A stretch of DNA of 64,000 nt from Bacteroides cellulosilyticus. GTDB lineage: Bacteria > Bacteroidota > Bacteroidia > Bacteroidales > Bacteroidaceae. Shown piece after piece: positions 44,027-53,174 of this stretch. Numbering within the stretch: position 1 is the stretch's first letter; each line of letters opens with the position of its first letter. A model generated the notes under the pieces. The model was not told where the DNA came from and ran no database searches. It was given only the letters and a program-made list of their open reading frames with translations. The DNA lies in NCBI RefSeq assembly GCF_020091405.1, contig NZ_CP081903.1:3038501-3102500 (forward strand). Reading direction: 5' to 3'. A program made the translations under genes and the position numbers.

Positions 44027-44059
44027 TTTGCTTGTTTAGAAACAAATTGATTAGTTTTG
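44027..44059 (+). promoter_or_regulatory. Promoter of the S24 regulator operon
   Basis: A -33 TTTG (44027-44030) and a -7 TAGTTTTG (44052-44059) are separated by 21 bases, a good match to Bacteroides promoters. Two dyads overlap it. Confidence 0.72.
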
Positions 44060-44074
44060 TTGCATCAAACAAAA
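44032..44074. promoter_or_regulatory. Two operator-like dyads in the regulator's own promoter
   Basis: TTGTTTAGAAACAA (44032-44045) lies between the -33 and -7 boxes. TTTTGTT/AACAAAA arms (44055-44074, six bases apart) cover the -7 box and the start of transcription. Both share a TTGTTT/AAACAA half-site pattern. The position fits autorepression by the HTH protein encoded next. Confidence 0.6.
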
Positions 44075-44114
44075 TTGGGTTTTCGTATAGAAAACAAATA
44101 GCTTTAGGACTTGA

Positions 44115-44843
44115 ATGAAAATGGAAAAAGAAAAAAATCTTTTATTTAGTGTAGCAGACATTGTGAAGCGTTCCAAACGCATACTGAGTTTCAAAACTGA
44201 TGCTGAATTGGCAGCTTATTTTGGTGTATCGCGCTCTACACTTAGTAACTGGATTGCACGAAACAGCATTGACTTTCCGTTGTTGCTGAGCAAGATGAAA
44301 GATGTGGATTATACCTGGTTGATATTAGGTAAGGGAACTCCTGGAACTCAACCAAAGAGTAGTAATAGTGAACAGGCGGCGGGTGACGTTGGAGTAATAC
44401 ACAATCCCAAAACGCCGGATGCGATGAAAGACCGCAGTGTAGCGTTGTACGACATTACTGCCGCCGCTAATCTGCGTACATTGCTTGCCAATAAGCACCA
44501 GTTTGTGGTGGGAAGAATACAAATACCCAGTATTCCCGTATGCGACGGTGCCCTTTATATTAGTGGGGACAGTATGTATCCCATCCTGAAATCGGGAGAT
44601 ATTGTAGGTTTCAAGGAAATGAACAGCTTCAGCAATGTCATTTATGGTGAAATGTATCTAGTTTCATTCGATATTGATGGCGATGAGTATCTGGCAGTGA
44701 AGTATGTGAACCGTTCGGAGCAGGAGGGTTGCATTAAACTTGTGAGTTATAACCCGCACCATGAACCGATGGATGTTCCCTTTACTTCCATTCAGGCAAT
44801 GGCTATCGTGAAATTCTCTATCCGGAAGAATCTGATGATGTAA
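44115..44843 (+). CDS. HTH-S24 (CI/LexA-like) transcriptional regulator
   Basis: This 242-residue regulator has an N-terminal helix-turn-helix (TDAELAAYFGVSRSTLSNWI, about 32-51) and a C-terminal S24 peptidase fold. The nucleophile Ser is in SGDSMYPILKSGD and the general-base Lys in LAVKYVN. Phage CI and LexA use this dyad for self-cleavage on RecA activation; both residues are kept here, so cleavage is possible. No phage genes are near. The gene heads an operon with GSCFA (4 bases on) and murF-alr. Two dyads in its promoter suggest that it controls itself and so this cell-wall operon. Confidence 0.9.
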   Translation: MKMEKEKNLLFSVADIVKRSKRILSFKTDAELAAYFGVSRSTLSNWIARNSIDFPLLLSKMKDVDYTWLILGKGTPGTQPKSSNSEQAAGDVGVIHNPKTPDAMKDRSVALYDITAAANLRTLLANKHQFVVGRIQIPSIPVCDGALYISGDSMYPILKSGDIVGFKEMNSFSNVIYGEMYLVSFDIDGDEYLAVKYVNRSEQEGCIKLVSYNPHHEPMDVPFTSIQAMAIVKFSIRKNLMM

Positions 44844-44847
44844 ACGT

Positions 44848-45837
44848 ATGAACTTTTCTACCCCTGTTGAATTACCTTCCGATCTGCCCCGTTTTACTCA
44901 GGCGGACGAACTTCTGTTGATGGGTTCCTGCTTTGCCACCAACATCGGGGCGCTGCTTGCGGATGCCAGATTTCGTCTGGATGTCAATCCTTTCGGGGTT
45001 CTTTATAACCCTTTGTCCGTTTCGGCTGCCTTGCGCGAGCTGGTAACGGGCAGGCTGTATAAAGAAGAAGACCTGTTCTTCTTCCGTGAGTGCTGGCATA
45101 GCCCGATGCATCATGGTGATTTTTCTTCTCCCTCGGCAGAAGAAGTGTTGCAGCGCATCAATGCCCGTCTGCAAACGGCGCACGAACGTATCCACCACTT
45201 GAACTGCCTGATGTTGACTTTTGGTACAGCGTGGGTGTACGAACAGAAATCCACGGGACATGTGGTTGCTAATTGCCATAAACAACCGGAGTCTGTCTTT
45301 ACCCGTCGCCGGCTCAGCGTGCAGGAGATTGTATCGGATTACACCTCTCTCTTTTCCGGTCTGATTGCCCGGAATCCAAAGTTGAAAGTGATTCTTACGG
45401 TCAGCCCCATCCGTCATGTACGCGACGGAATGCATGCTAACCAATTGAGTAAAGCTACACTTTTGCTTGCCATCGATCAGTTACAGGCTTCATTTCCTGA
45501 ACATGTCTTTTATTTTCCGGCTTATGAACTCTTACTCGACGAGCTTCGTGACTATCGTTTTTATGCTGACGACATGGTGCATCCATCCCCCCTGGCGGTG
45601 CGTCATGTATGGGAGAAGTTTGTGCAGACCTGCCTCTCTGAGGACGCGTTAGAGATTATGCAGGAAAGTGAAAATATCAATAAAGCGCTATCCCATAAGC
45701 CCTTCCATCCGGAGTCAGACGAGTATAAGCGTTTTTTAGGACAAATTGTGTTAAAAATAGACCGACTTAACAAAAAATACCCGTACTTAGATTTCAAAAA
45801 AGAGAAAGATATATGCCGTATACGATTGAAACAATAG
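44848..45837 (+). CDS. GSCFA domain protein
   Basis: This 329-residue protein carries the family's name motif, MGSCFATNIG, near residue 26. Later SGNH-like features include NPFGVLYNP, TFGTAWVY and VSPIRHVRDG, and DDMVHPS near the end. The family is thought to be a GDSL/SGNH-type hydrolase but has no proven reaction. It overlaps the start of the MurF-Alr fusion by 25 bases, so it is translated with peptidoglycan precursor synthesis. A role in cell-wall or glycan ester handling is inferred from that context only. Confidence 0.92.
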   Translation: MNFSTPVELPSDLPRFTQADELLLMGSCFATNIGALLADARFRLDVNPFGVLYNPLSVSAALRELVTGRLYKEEDLFFFRECWHSPMHHGDFSSPSAEEVLQRINARLQTAHERIHHLNCLMLTFGTAWVYEQKSTGHVVANCHKQPESVFTRRRLSVQEIVSDYTSLFSGLIARNPKLKVILTVSPIRHVRDGMHANQLSKATLLLAIDQLQASFPEHVFYFPAYELLLDELRDYRFYADDMVHPSPLAVRHVWEKFVQTCLSEDALEIMQESENINKALSHKPFHPESDEYKRFLGQIVLKIDRLNKKYPYLDFKKEKDICRIRLKQ

Positions 45838-48314
45838 CCGAACGCATCAGTGCACGACGTGTGGGGGACACGCCGGCAACTATAGATTGGTTACTTACCG
45901 ATAGCCGTTCCTTGAGTTTCCCCGAAGAAACCTTGTTTTTTGCCTTAACTACCAAGCGCAATGATGGCGCACGCTATATACCTGACTTGTATTCACGCGG
46001 TGTTCGCAATTTTGTGGTCAGCAAAGAAGCCTATAAATGGGTGGAAAGCGGACAACTGGCAATGAGTAATTCGGATATGTTGGCTGTCAATTTCCTGGTG
46101 GTCGCCAATCCGTTGAAAGCTTTGCAGAAGTTGGCGGAACAACATCGCGAACAGTTTCAGATACCGGTTATCGGCATAACAGGCAGTAACGGAAAGACGA
46201 TTGTAAAGGAATGGCTGCATCAATTGCTCAGCCCTGAGCGGGCGATTGTCCGTTCGCCGCGCAGCTATAATTCACAGATCGGTGTACCTTTGTCCGTCTG
46301 GCAGATGAACGGGCAGTCCGAACTCGCTATTTTCGAAGCTGGAATTTCGGAGATGGGAGAGATGCGTGCCTTGCAGAATATTATCAAACCTACCATCGGC
46401 ATACTGACCAACATCGGCGGAGCTCATCAGGAGAACTTCTTCTCTCTGCAAGAGAAGACCATGGAAAAACTGTCGCTCTTCAAGAACTGCGATGTGGTGA
46501 TCTATAATGGCGATGATGAGTTTATCAATAATTGTGTGGCGAAGTCTATGCTCAGTGCCCGCGAAATCGCGTGGAGCCGGAAAGATATGGAGCGTCCCCT
46601 GTTTATAAGTAAGGTGGAGAAAAAGGAGGATTGTACCGTGATCTCTTATCGTTATCTGGAGATGGACAACACCTTTATATTGCCTTTCATTGACGATGCT
46701 TCTATCGAGAACTCGCTGAACTGTCTGGCTGCCTGTCTTTATCTGATGCTTCCTGCCGGGAAGATTACGGAACGTATGGCGGCACTGGAACCGGTAGCTA
46801 TGCGCCTGGAAGTGAAGGAAGGCAAAAACGGTTGCCTGCTGATAAATGATAGTTATAACAGTGATCTTGCTTCACTGGACATTGCACTCGATTTCCTTTA
46901 CCGTCGTTCGCAGAGTAACGGACTGAAGCGGACTCTCATCCTCTCGGATATACTGGAAACCGGACAGAATGCGCCGACACTTTACCGGAAAGTATCGCAG
47001 TTTGTCGGTAGCCGTGGTATTGAGCGTATCATCGGAGTGGGTAGTGAGATCTCTTCGTGTGCCGCACGCTTTGACATCGAGAAGGCTTTCTATCCTAATA
47101 CAGAGGCCCTGTTGCGTGCCATTTCCCGTGGAGAACTGCGGTTGGAGAATGAAATTATATTGATAAAAGGTGCCCGTCAGTTCGGCTTTGACGCCTTGAC
47201 GGAAGAATTGGAGAAAAAGGTACACGAAACCATTCTTGAGGTGAATCTTGGAGCCATGATAGCCAATCTGAACTATTATCGCAGTAAATTGCGTCCGGAT
47301 ACGAAGATGGTGTGTATGGTGAAAGCATCAGCCTATGGGGCCGGTTCGTATGAGATTGCCAAGACCTTGCAGGAACATCATGTTGATTTCCTGGCTGTGG
47401 CTGTGGCTGATGAAGGTTCCGAACTCCGCAAAGCGGGTATCACGGCAAGCATCATTATCATGAACCCGGAGATGACCGCGTTCAAGACCATGTTCGACTA
47501 TAAGCTGGAGCCGGAAGTGTATAGCTTCCACCTGCTGGATGCACTGATTAAAGAGGCGGAGAAGGAAGGAATCACTAACTTCCCGATTCATATAAAACTG
47601 GATACGGGTATGCATCGCCTGGGCTTTGCTGCCGAAGATATGCCGCGGCTGATTGAACGGCTGAAGGGACAGAATGCAGTGATTGCCCGTTCGGTATTCT
47701 CGCACTTTGTGGGTAGTGATGCGGCACAGTTCGATGCGTTTACACGTGGACAGATTGAAACGTTTGAGGCGGCATCCATGCAGTTGCAGGAAGCATTTCC
47801 GCATAAGATACTCCGGCATATCTGCAATTCGGCCGGTATCGAGCGTTTCCCGGGTGCACAGTTCGATATGGTACGCTTGGGTATCGGTTTGTATGGCATC
47901 AGTCCTATTGATAACAGCATTATCAATAATGTGAGTACATTGAAAACCACCATTCTGCAAATACGTGATGTACCCCAGGAAGACACGGTAGGCTATAGCC
48001 GCAAGGGACACCTGACGCGCAATTCACGGATTGCCGCATTGCCTATCGGATATGCCGACGGATTGAACCGTCATCTGGGCAACGGGCACGCCTATTGCCT
48101 GGTGAATGGCCAGCGTGCGCCCTATGTGGGTAACATCTGTATGGACGTTTGCATGATTGATGTTACGGACATTGACTGCAAGGAAGGGGATACTGTGGAG
48201 ATTTTTGGTGATCATCTGCCTATTACGGTACTTTCCGACATTCTTGAAACCATTCCTTACGAAGTGCTGACAAGTGTTTCTACGCGGGTGAAAAGAATCT
48301 ATTATCAGGATTAA
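45813..48314 (+). CDS. murF-alr: MurF-alanine racemase fusion
   Basis: This 833-residue bifunctional enzyme joins two peptidoglycan steps. Residues 1 to about 460 form MurF, which adds D-Ala-D-Ala to UDP-MurNAc-tripeptide, with the ATP loop GITGSNGKTIVKEW near 121-134 and the NDSYNS box. Residues about 470-833 are alanine racemase, supplying D-alanine, with the PLP lysine in MVKASAYGAG near 503, the VGYSRKG tyrosine stretch and YVGNICMDVCMIDVT. This fusion is a recognised Bacteroidetes arrangement. The ATG lies inside the end of the GSCFA gene (25-base overlap). Confidence 0.96.
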   Translation: MPYTIETIAERISARRVGDTPATIDWLLTDSRSLSFPEETLFFALTTKRNDGARYIPDLYSRGVRNFVVSKEAYKWVESGQLAMSNSDMLAVNFLVVANPLKALQKLAEQHREQFQIPVIGITGSNGKTIVKEWLHQLLSPERAIVRSPRSYNSQIGVPLSVWQMNGQSELAIFEAGISEMGEMRALQNIIKPTIGILTNIGGAHQENFFSLQEKTMEKLSLFKNCDVVIYNGDDEFINNCVAKSMLSAREIAWSRKDMERPLFISKVEKKEDCTVISYRYLEMDNTFILPFIDDASIENSLNCLAACLYLMLPAGKITERMAALEPVAMRLEVKEGKNGCLLINDSYNSDLASLDIALDFLYRRSQSNGLKRTLILSDILETGQNAPTLYRKVSQFVGSRGIERIIGVGSEISSCAARFDIEKAFYPNTEALLRAISRGELRLENEIILIKGARQFGFDALTEELEKKVHETILEVNLGAMIANLNYYRSKLRPDTKMVCMVKASAYGAGSYEIAKTLQEHHVDFLAVAVADEGSELRKAGITASIIIMNPEMTAFKTMFDYKLEPEVYSFHLLDALIKEAEKEGITNFPIHIKLDTGMHRLGFAAEDMPRLIERLKGQNAVIARSVFSHFVGSDAAQFDAFTRGQIETFEAASMQLQEAFPHKILRHICNSAGIERFPGAQFDMVRLGIGLYGISPIDNSIINNVSTLKTTILQIRDVPQEDTVGYSRKGHLTRNSRIAALPIGYADGLNRHLGNGHAYCLVNGQRAPYVGNICMDVCMIDVTDIDCKEGDTVEIFGDHLPITVLSDILETIPYEVLTSVSTRVKRIYYQD

Positions 48315-48374
48315 CCGTCTGTTCGTGAGTTGTATATGCTTCCCGATTATTCGGCTTGACGCAGAAAGTTTTCG

Positions 48375-48410
48375 TTTTAATCTGTGTAAATCTGTGTAAT
48401 CTGTGGTGAA
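48375..48410 (+). repeat. Single-arm remnant resembling family B
   Basis: TCTGTGTAAATCTGTGTAAT followed by CTGTGGTGAAAC resembles one arm of the family B palindrome without its partner. It lies just upstream of the tatA -7 box. Confidence 0.45.
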
Positions 48411-48415
48411 ACTAT

Positions 48416-48423
48416 TATATTTG
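48416..48423 (+). promoter_or_regulatory. -7 box of tatA
   Basis: TATATTTG is a full TAnnTTTG match, 24 bases before the tatA ATG. Confidence 0.68.
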
Positions 48424-48447
48424 CAACAAATTTAAAAGACTACGGAT

Positions 48448-48666
48448 ATGACAAATTTACTTTTATTAGGCTTTCTGCCCAGCGGTTCCGAATGGGTTAT
48501 CATCGCCCTGTTAATACTGTTGTTGTTTGGTGGCAAGAAAATCCCCGAACTGATGAAAGGACTCGGTAAAGGTGTGAAGAGCTTCAAAGATGGTGTGAAT
48601 GAAGCAAAAGAAGAAATAAACAAGGCAAAGGATGATATAGAAGAGCCGGCTTCAAAAAATAAATAA
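48448..48666 (+). CDS. tatA: Twin-arginine translocase subunit TatA/E
   Basis: This 72-residue single-span component of the Tat pathway exports folded proteins across the inner membrane. A short N-terminal periplasmic stretch is followed by the transmembrane helix [21 protein letters not shown] with the conserved FGGKKIPEL hinge. A charged amphipathic helix ([20 protein letters not shown]) follows. No separate TatB is present, so this protein probably serves both roles with TatC. Its stop codon lies in the edge of a family A palindrome. Confidence 0.94.
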   Translation: MTNLLLLGFLPSGSEWVIIALLILLLFGGKKIPELMKGLGKGVKSFKDGVNEAKEEINKAKDDIEEPASKNK

Positions 48667-48771
48667 GCTACAAGCTACATAAGCTACGAGCTACAAGCTA
48701 CACAAGCTACAAGTGGCTGCGCAATCATGCCGCATGGTACTCGTAGCTTGTAGCTCGTAACTTGTAGCTAA
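48665..48771. repeat. Palindromic repeat family A, copy 3
   Basis: CTACAAG/CTACGAG-type arms surround the centre GGCTGCGCAATCATGCCGC. Unlike copies 1 and 2 it lies between two genes read in the same direction (tatA and tatC) and may lower read-through into tatC. Confidence 0.92.
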
Positions 48772-48780
48772 CTTACTACT

Positions 48781-49602
48781 ATGGCAGATAAGGAATTAAC
48801 CTTTTGGGATCATTTGGACGAACTGCGCCGTGTATTGTTTCGGGTACTCGGTGTATGGTTTGTATTGGCTGTCGGTTATTTTATTGCGATGCCGTGGCTG
48901 TTTGACAATGTAGTGTTAGCTCCCTGCCACAATGACTTTGTCTTCTACGACGTGCTGCGCTATGTGGGAAAGGTCTTCGACCTCCATGATGATTTCTTCA
49001 CACAGGATTTCCACGTTAAACTAATCAATATTAATCTGGCTGCCCCGTTCTTTATTCACATGTCCACTGCATTCTGGATGTCGGTGGTGACGGCTACGCC
49101 TTATATCTTTTTCGAAATCTGGCGGTTTATCAGTCCTGCGCTCTATGCTAACGAGCGGCGTGGCGTGAAGAAAGCCCTGTGCATTGGTACGGTGATGTTC
49201 TTCCTCGGTGTACTTCTGGGCTATTTTATGGTCTATCCGCTGACGCTACGTTTCCTTTCCACCTATCAACTGAGCGCGGCTATTGAGAACCAGATTTCTT
49301 TGAATTCCTACATAGATAACTTCATGATGCTGGTGCTCTGCATGGGGCTGGCTTTCGAATTGCCGTTAGTGACGTGGCTGCTTTCGCTCTTGGGACTGGT
49401 ACATAAATCTTTTCTGCGCAAATACCGCCGTCATGCCCTGGTGCTTATCGTGATTATTTCAGCTATCATTACGCCGACTGGCGACCCCTTCACCCTGACT
49501 GTGGTTTCCGTCCCGCTTTATCTGCTCTATGAGTTGAGTATCCTGATGATTAAGGATAAAAAGACCGACGTGGACGAGACTGATGAAGAGAAGGAGGAAT
49601 AA
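48781..49602 (+). CDS. tatC: Twin-arginine translocase subunit TatC
   Basis: TatC is the six-helix receptor of the Tat pathway that binds twin-arginine signal peptides. The 273-residue protein starts with the conserved FWDHLDELRRVLFR and contains ATPYIFFEIWRFISPALYANER and GLAFELPLVTWLL, all standard. The cytoplasmic tail ends in acidic residues. Its TAA stop overlaps the ATG of the next gene (TAATG), coupling translation to the helicase-nuclease. Confidence 0.96.
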   Translation: MADKELTFWDHLDELRRVLFRVLGVWFVLAVGYFIAMPWLFDNVVLAPCHNDFVFYDVLRYVGKVFDLHDDFFTQDFHVKLININLAAPFFIHMSTAFWMSVVTATPYIFFEIWRFISPALYANERRGVKKALCIGTVMFFLGVLLGYFMVYPLTLRFLSTYQLSAAIENQISLNSYIDNFMMLVLCMGLAFELPLVTWLLSLLGLVHKSFLRKYRRHALVLIVIISAIITPTGDPFTLTVVSVPLYLLYELSILMIKDKKTDVDETDEEKEE

Positions 49603-52600
49603 TGAAAGAAGAAGCACGGGAATACTATCATTTCTTGCTCACTGTCTGCCGGGATGAAGATATTCCGCTGGTAACAGCTTATCGTCAGCTTCGTGAATTC
49701 CTGGAACGCCTTTGCCGTACGCAGATGCCGGACGGTAGCCTGCAAATGACGGACCTTTCCGCTCGCGTCAGTTTTGTGGCCTCAAAAGTGGGGCTCTCCG
49801 TAGTGGAACAAAACCGCCTGCACACCTTCCGACTGACTTCCAATGCCGTACTGAATCGGCAATCCGAACCTTCACGTGAGAATCTGTTGCGTGACATCAA
49901 GACATTGACCTTCTTTGTGAAACGGTTGACGGGTGAGGATATCCCTGCTGAACTATATCATCTGCTTCCCCGTGCGGATGCCACTTATATTGTTGCTCCG
50001 CCCGCAAAAGAACGGATACGCCGGATGCGTGTCTGCTTCCAGTATGCTGACGACACTTTTCTATATGTATTGCCGGTAGACACCGTTGCCGATGAACCGC
50101 TGAGGGTACGCTACAATGTATCTCAGGTGAATGAGGAATTTGCCGAGACCTGCAAACTGCTGTGGCGTCATGCGCAGGTTAATCTGCTGGATGTAGCTGT
50201 AGATGAGGCTGGTATACTGACGCCTTCCTTTATTATACTGGAACCGGACTATCTGCTGGATATCAGCTCGTTGGCAGAGTGCTTTAAAGATTACGGGCAT
50301 CATCCGGCCAATTACTTGCTGGCACGCCTGCAATCTCCTGACAATACACGTCCACTGTTGCTTGGAAACATTGCCAATCTTTTTCTGGATGAGTGGATCT
50401 ATGCCAAGGAGGAACCGGACTATCTGGCCTGTATGAAGAAAGCGTTCCGTACCTATTCTATTGATTTGGCCGCTTGTGCCGATTTGTTGGATAAAGAAAA
50501 AGAAAAGGAATTCTTCGCTGATTGTAAACGGCATTTCGACCATATCCGGCAAACGGTGACGGAGACTTTCCGTGCTCCCGGTTATGAACTGGATAAGACG
50601 GATGCCGTACTGGAACCTACTTATATCTGTGAAGCCCTGGGATTACAAGGCCGCCTGGACTATATGCAGCGCGACATGTCTTCCTTCATAGAAATGAAGT
50701 CGGGCAAAGCTGACGAGTATTCTATCCGGGGCAAGGTGGAGCCGAAGGAGAATAACAAGGTACAGATGCTGTTGTATCAGGCGGTATTGGAATACTCCAT
50801 GGGGATGGACCACCGCAAAGTAAAAGCTTATCTGCTCTATACCCGCTATCCGTTGTTATATCCAGCTCGTCCGTCGTGGGCGATGGTGCGCCGTGTAATG
50901 GATGTGCGCAACCGGATTGTGGCGAATGAATACGGTATGCAATTACGTAATAGTCCGCACTATACGGCGGAGCGATTGAAGGATATTCATCCGGATACAC
51001 TGAATGAGCGCCACCTGAACAATACATTGTGGAAACGCTATCTTTACCCTGCCATTGATGCCGTGACGCAACGCCTTCGGACGCTTACACCGTTGGAACA
51101 ATGCTATTTCTATACACTCTATAATTTTATTACGAAGGAACTGTACACTTCAAAATCGGGAGATATTGATTATGAAGGGCGTACAGGTGCTGCCGCCTTG
51201 TGGCTTTCTACGCTTGAAGAAAAGTGTGAAGCGGGAGAGATATTATACGATCTGACGATCACAGAGAATCATGCGGCGGATCTGCATAAGGCATACCTTG
51301 TGTTGGCACGGGCCAACCAGCGGTCAGCGCAGACATTGCCGAATTTCCGTGAAGGTGACTCTATCGTTCTCTATCAACGTAATAATGATACGGACAACGT
51401 AACCAATAAAATGGTATTCAAAGGAAATATTGAGCGAATCACTGACCGGGATATCCGTATCCGCCTTCGTGCTTCGCAACAAAATACTTCCGTGCTTCCT
51501 CCCGACAGTCGTTATGCCATCGAGCATGATTATATGGATACTTCTTTTCGCAGCATGTATCTGGGACTTTCTGCCTTTCTTTCTGCCAATAAGGATCGCC
51601 GGGACCTGTTGCTATCTCAGCGACAGCCGGAGTTTGATGTTTCTTTCGATCCTCGCATTGCAATTGCTCCGGATGATTTCTCCCGTATCACCCTGAAAGC
51701 CCAGGCTGCTAAAGATTATTTTCTCTTGGTAGGTCCTCCGGGCACCGGAAAGACTTCCCGTGCTCTACGCGGTATGGTGGAAGCTTTCTATCATGAAGGA
51801 AAGCAGATATTATTGCTCTCGTACACCAATCGTGCAGTGGATGAAATCTGTAAAACCCTCTCTGCCATTGCGCCTGAGATTGATTTCATCCGTATAGGGA
51901 GTGAACTTTCCTGCGATATACCTTTCCGTTCCCATCTGATAGAGAATGTGCTGGAATCCTGCTCTTCACGTCGTGAGGTGCATGCCTGCATAGAGCGTTG
52001 CCGTGTTTTTGTGGGCACTGTCTCCACATTCTCCTCCAAAACGGAATTGTTCCGTCTGAAAACTTTCGATGTGGCTATTGTGGATGAGGCTACTCAGATA
52101 TTGGAACCACAACTGCTGGGGCTTCTTTGTGCGCGTAATGTGGCGGGTGGAAATGCTATTGGTAAGTTTATCCTCATTGGTGATCATAAACAATTACCTG
52201 CCGTTGTGCTTCAATCCGAATCCCAATCTGAAGTCTGTGAGGACTGCCTGCACAGCATCGGTTTGCATAATTTGAAAGATTCCCTTTTTGAACGCCTCTA
52301 CCGGAATTCTGCCGATACCACTCATCATTTACCACTCATCGCTAACCGCTCCTACGACATGCTTTGTCGTCAGGGACGTATGAATGTGGAAGTGGCTCGT
52401 TTTCCTAATCATGCCTTTTATGGCGGACTACTGGAACCTGTCGGTTTGCAACACCAGCAAGGGGAACTGACACTTGCTCCGGGGTTGGAAAATGATGAAT
52501 TTGCAGATATACTGGTGCGTCGTGTGGTTTTTCTTGCCTCAGTGCCGGAGGTTGCTTCGCAATCGGCAAAGATTAATCATTCCGAAGCGCAGCTCGTAGC

Positions 52601-52994
52601 CAGACTGGCAGCTGCTATCTATCGGCAGTATGACGGTAGTTCCGGTTTTCATCCTGCCTTGACTTTGGGGATTATCACTCCCTATCGTAGTCAGATAGCT
52701 CTTATTAAAAGTGAAATAGCTGCTTTGGGCATTCCGTGTTTAAACGATATCCTGGTAGATACCGTAGAACGCTTCCAGGGGAGTGAGCGCGATGTGATTA
52801 TTTATTCCTTCTGTGTGAACCGTACTTATCAGTTGAAATTCCTTGCCAATCTTACGGAAGAGGGTGGGGTGTGGATTGACCGGAAACTGAACGTGGCTCT
52901 CACCCGTGCCCGTAAGCAATTGTTTATGACAGGTGTACCCCATCTGCTACGGCAAAATCCTATCTATGCGGACTTGTTGGATAGTATTTTCTAA
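49602..52994 (+). CDS. Dna2-like nuclease-helicase fusion
   Basis: This 1,130-residue protein combines a RecB/Cas4-like PD-(D/E)xK nuclease with an SF1 helicase of the DNA2/UPF1 group. The nuclease core is seen at about 348-390: Asp in GLQGRLDYM, ExK in EMKSGK, and a Gln-Tyr helix (QMLLYQAVLEYS). The helicase has Walker A LLVGPPGTGKTSRA near 707, Walker B DVAIVDEATQ near 825, GDHKQLP, TVERFQGSERD and LNVALTRARKQL. I see no Fe-S cysteine set around the nuclease. The N-terminal 330 residues are not recognised. It begins on the last base of the tatC stop. DNA end processing or replication repair is the likely role. Confidence 0.88.
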   Translation: MKEEAREYYHFLLTVCRDEDIPLVTAYRQLREFLERLCRTQMPDGSLQMTDLSARVSFVASKVGLSVVEQNRLHTFRLTSNAVLNRQSEPSRENLLRDIKTLTFFVKRLTGEDIPAELYHLLPRADATYIVAPPAKERIRRMRVCFQYADDTFLYVLPVDTVADEPLRVRYNVSQVNEEFAETCKLLWRHAQVNLLDVAVDEAGILTPSFIILEPDYLLDISSLAECFKDYGHHPANYLLARLQSPDNTRPLLLGNIANLFLDEWIYAKEEPDYLACMKKAFRTYSIDLAACADLLDKEKEKEFFADCKRHFDHIRQTVTETFRAPGYELDKTDAVLEPTYICEALGLQGRLDYMQRDMSSFIEMKSGKADEYSIRGKVEPKENNKVQMLLYQAVLEYSMGMDHRKVKAYLLYTRYPLLYPARPSWAMVRRVMDVRNRIVANEYGMQLRNSPHYTAERLKDIHPDTLNERHLNNTLWKRYLYPAIDAVTQRLRTLTPLEQCYFYTLYNFITKELYTSKSGDIDYEGRTGAAALWLSTLEEKCEAGEILYDLTITENHAADLHKAYLVLARANQRSAQTLPNFREGDSIVLYQRNNDTDNVTNKMVFKGNIERITDRDIRIRLRASQQNTSVLPPDSRYAIEHDYMDTSFRSMYLGLSAFLSANKDRRDLLLSQRQPEFDVSFDPRIAIAPDDFSRITLKAQAAKDYFLLVGPPGTGKTSRALRGMVEAFYHEGKQILLLSYTNRAVDEICKTLSAIAPEIDFIRIGSELSCDIPFRSHLIENVLESCSSRREVHACIERCRVFVGTVSTFSSKTELFRLKTFDVAIVDEATQILEPQLLGLLCARNVAGGNAIGKFILIGDHKQLPAVVLQSESQSEVCEDCLHSIGLHNLKDSLFERLYRNSADTTHHLPLIANRSYDMLCRQGRMNVEVARFPNHAFYGGLLEPVGLQHQQGELTLAPGLENDEFADILVRRVVFLASVPEVASQSAKINHSEAQLVARLAAAIYRQYDGSSGFHPALTLGIITPYRSQIALIKSEIAALGIPCLNDILVDTVERFQGSERDVIIYSFCVNRTYQLKFLANLTEEGGVWIDRKLNVALTRARKQLFMTGVPHLLRQNPIYADLLDSIF

Positions 52995-53160
52995 AACAGA
53001 AAGAATTGTAGCTTTCAGGAGGAGACCTGTTTTTCCCCTATTGGCAATATATATTTTCCCAATAGGGTAGTAATTCCTAATTCGAGTGGCATTTAGCAAA
53101 TCTTAAACGTTCCTCTTTTCTTTATATCTTTTATTAGTATTTCTGAATGTAATAAACCCT
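52995..53160. other. Spacer with CCCTATTGG dyad
   Basis: No gene is visible. A perfect dyad (CCCTATTGG 53036-53044, CCAATAGGG 53059-53067) follows a small CAGG/CCTG stem with five T residues (53016-53034), a weak terminator for the helicase gene. Confidence 0.55.
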
Positions 53161-53168
53161 TATCTTTG
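53161..53168 (+). promoter_or_regulatory. -7 box in front of the structured RNA region
   Basis: TATCTTTG is a full TAnnTTTG match in a gene-free region. Transcription would start near 53175, with no coding frame following. Confidence 0.58.
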
Positions 53169-53174
53169 CCGAAC

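Noticed and set aside
44115-44843. Prophage repressor suggested by the S24 domain
   Set aside because: The genes downstream are cell-wall genes with tight spacing, and no phage structural or integrase genes are near.
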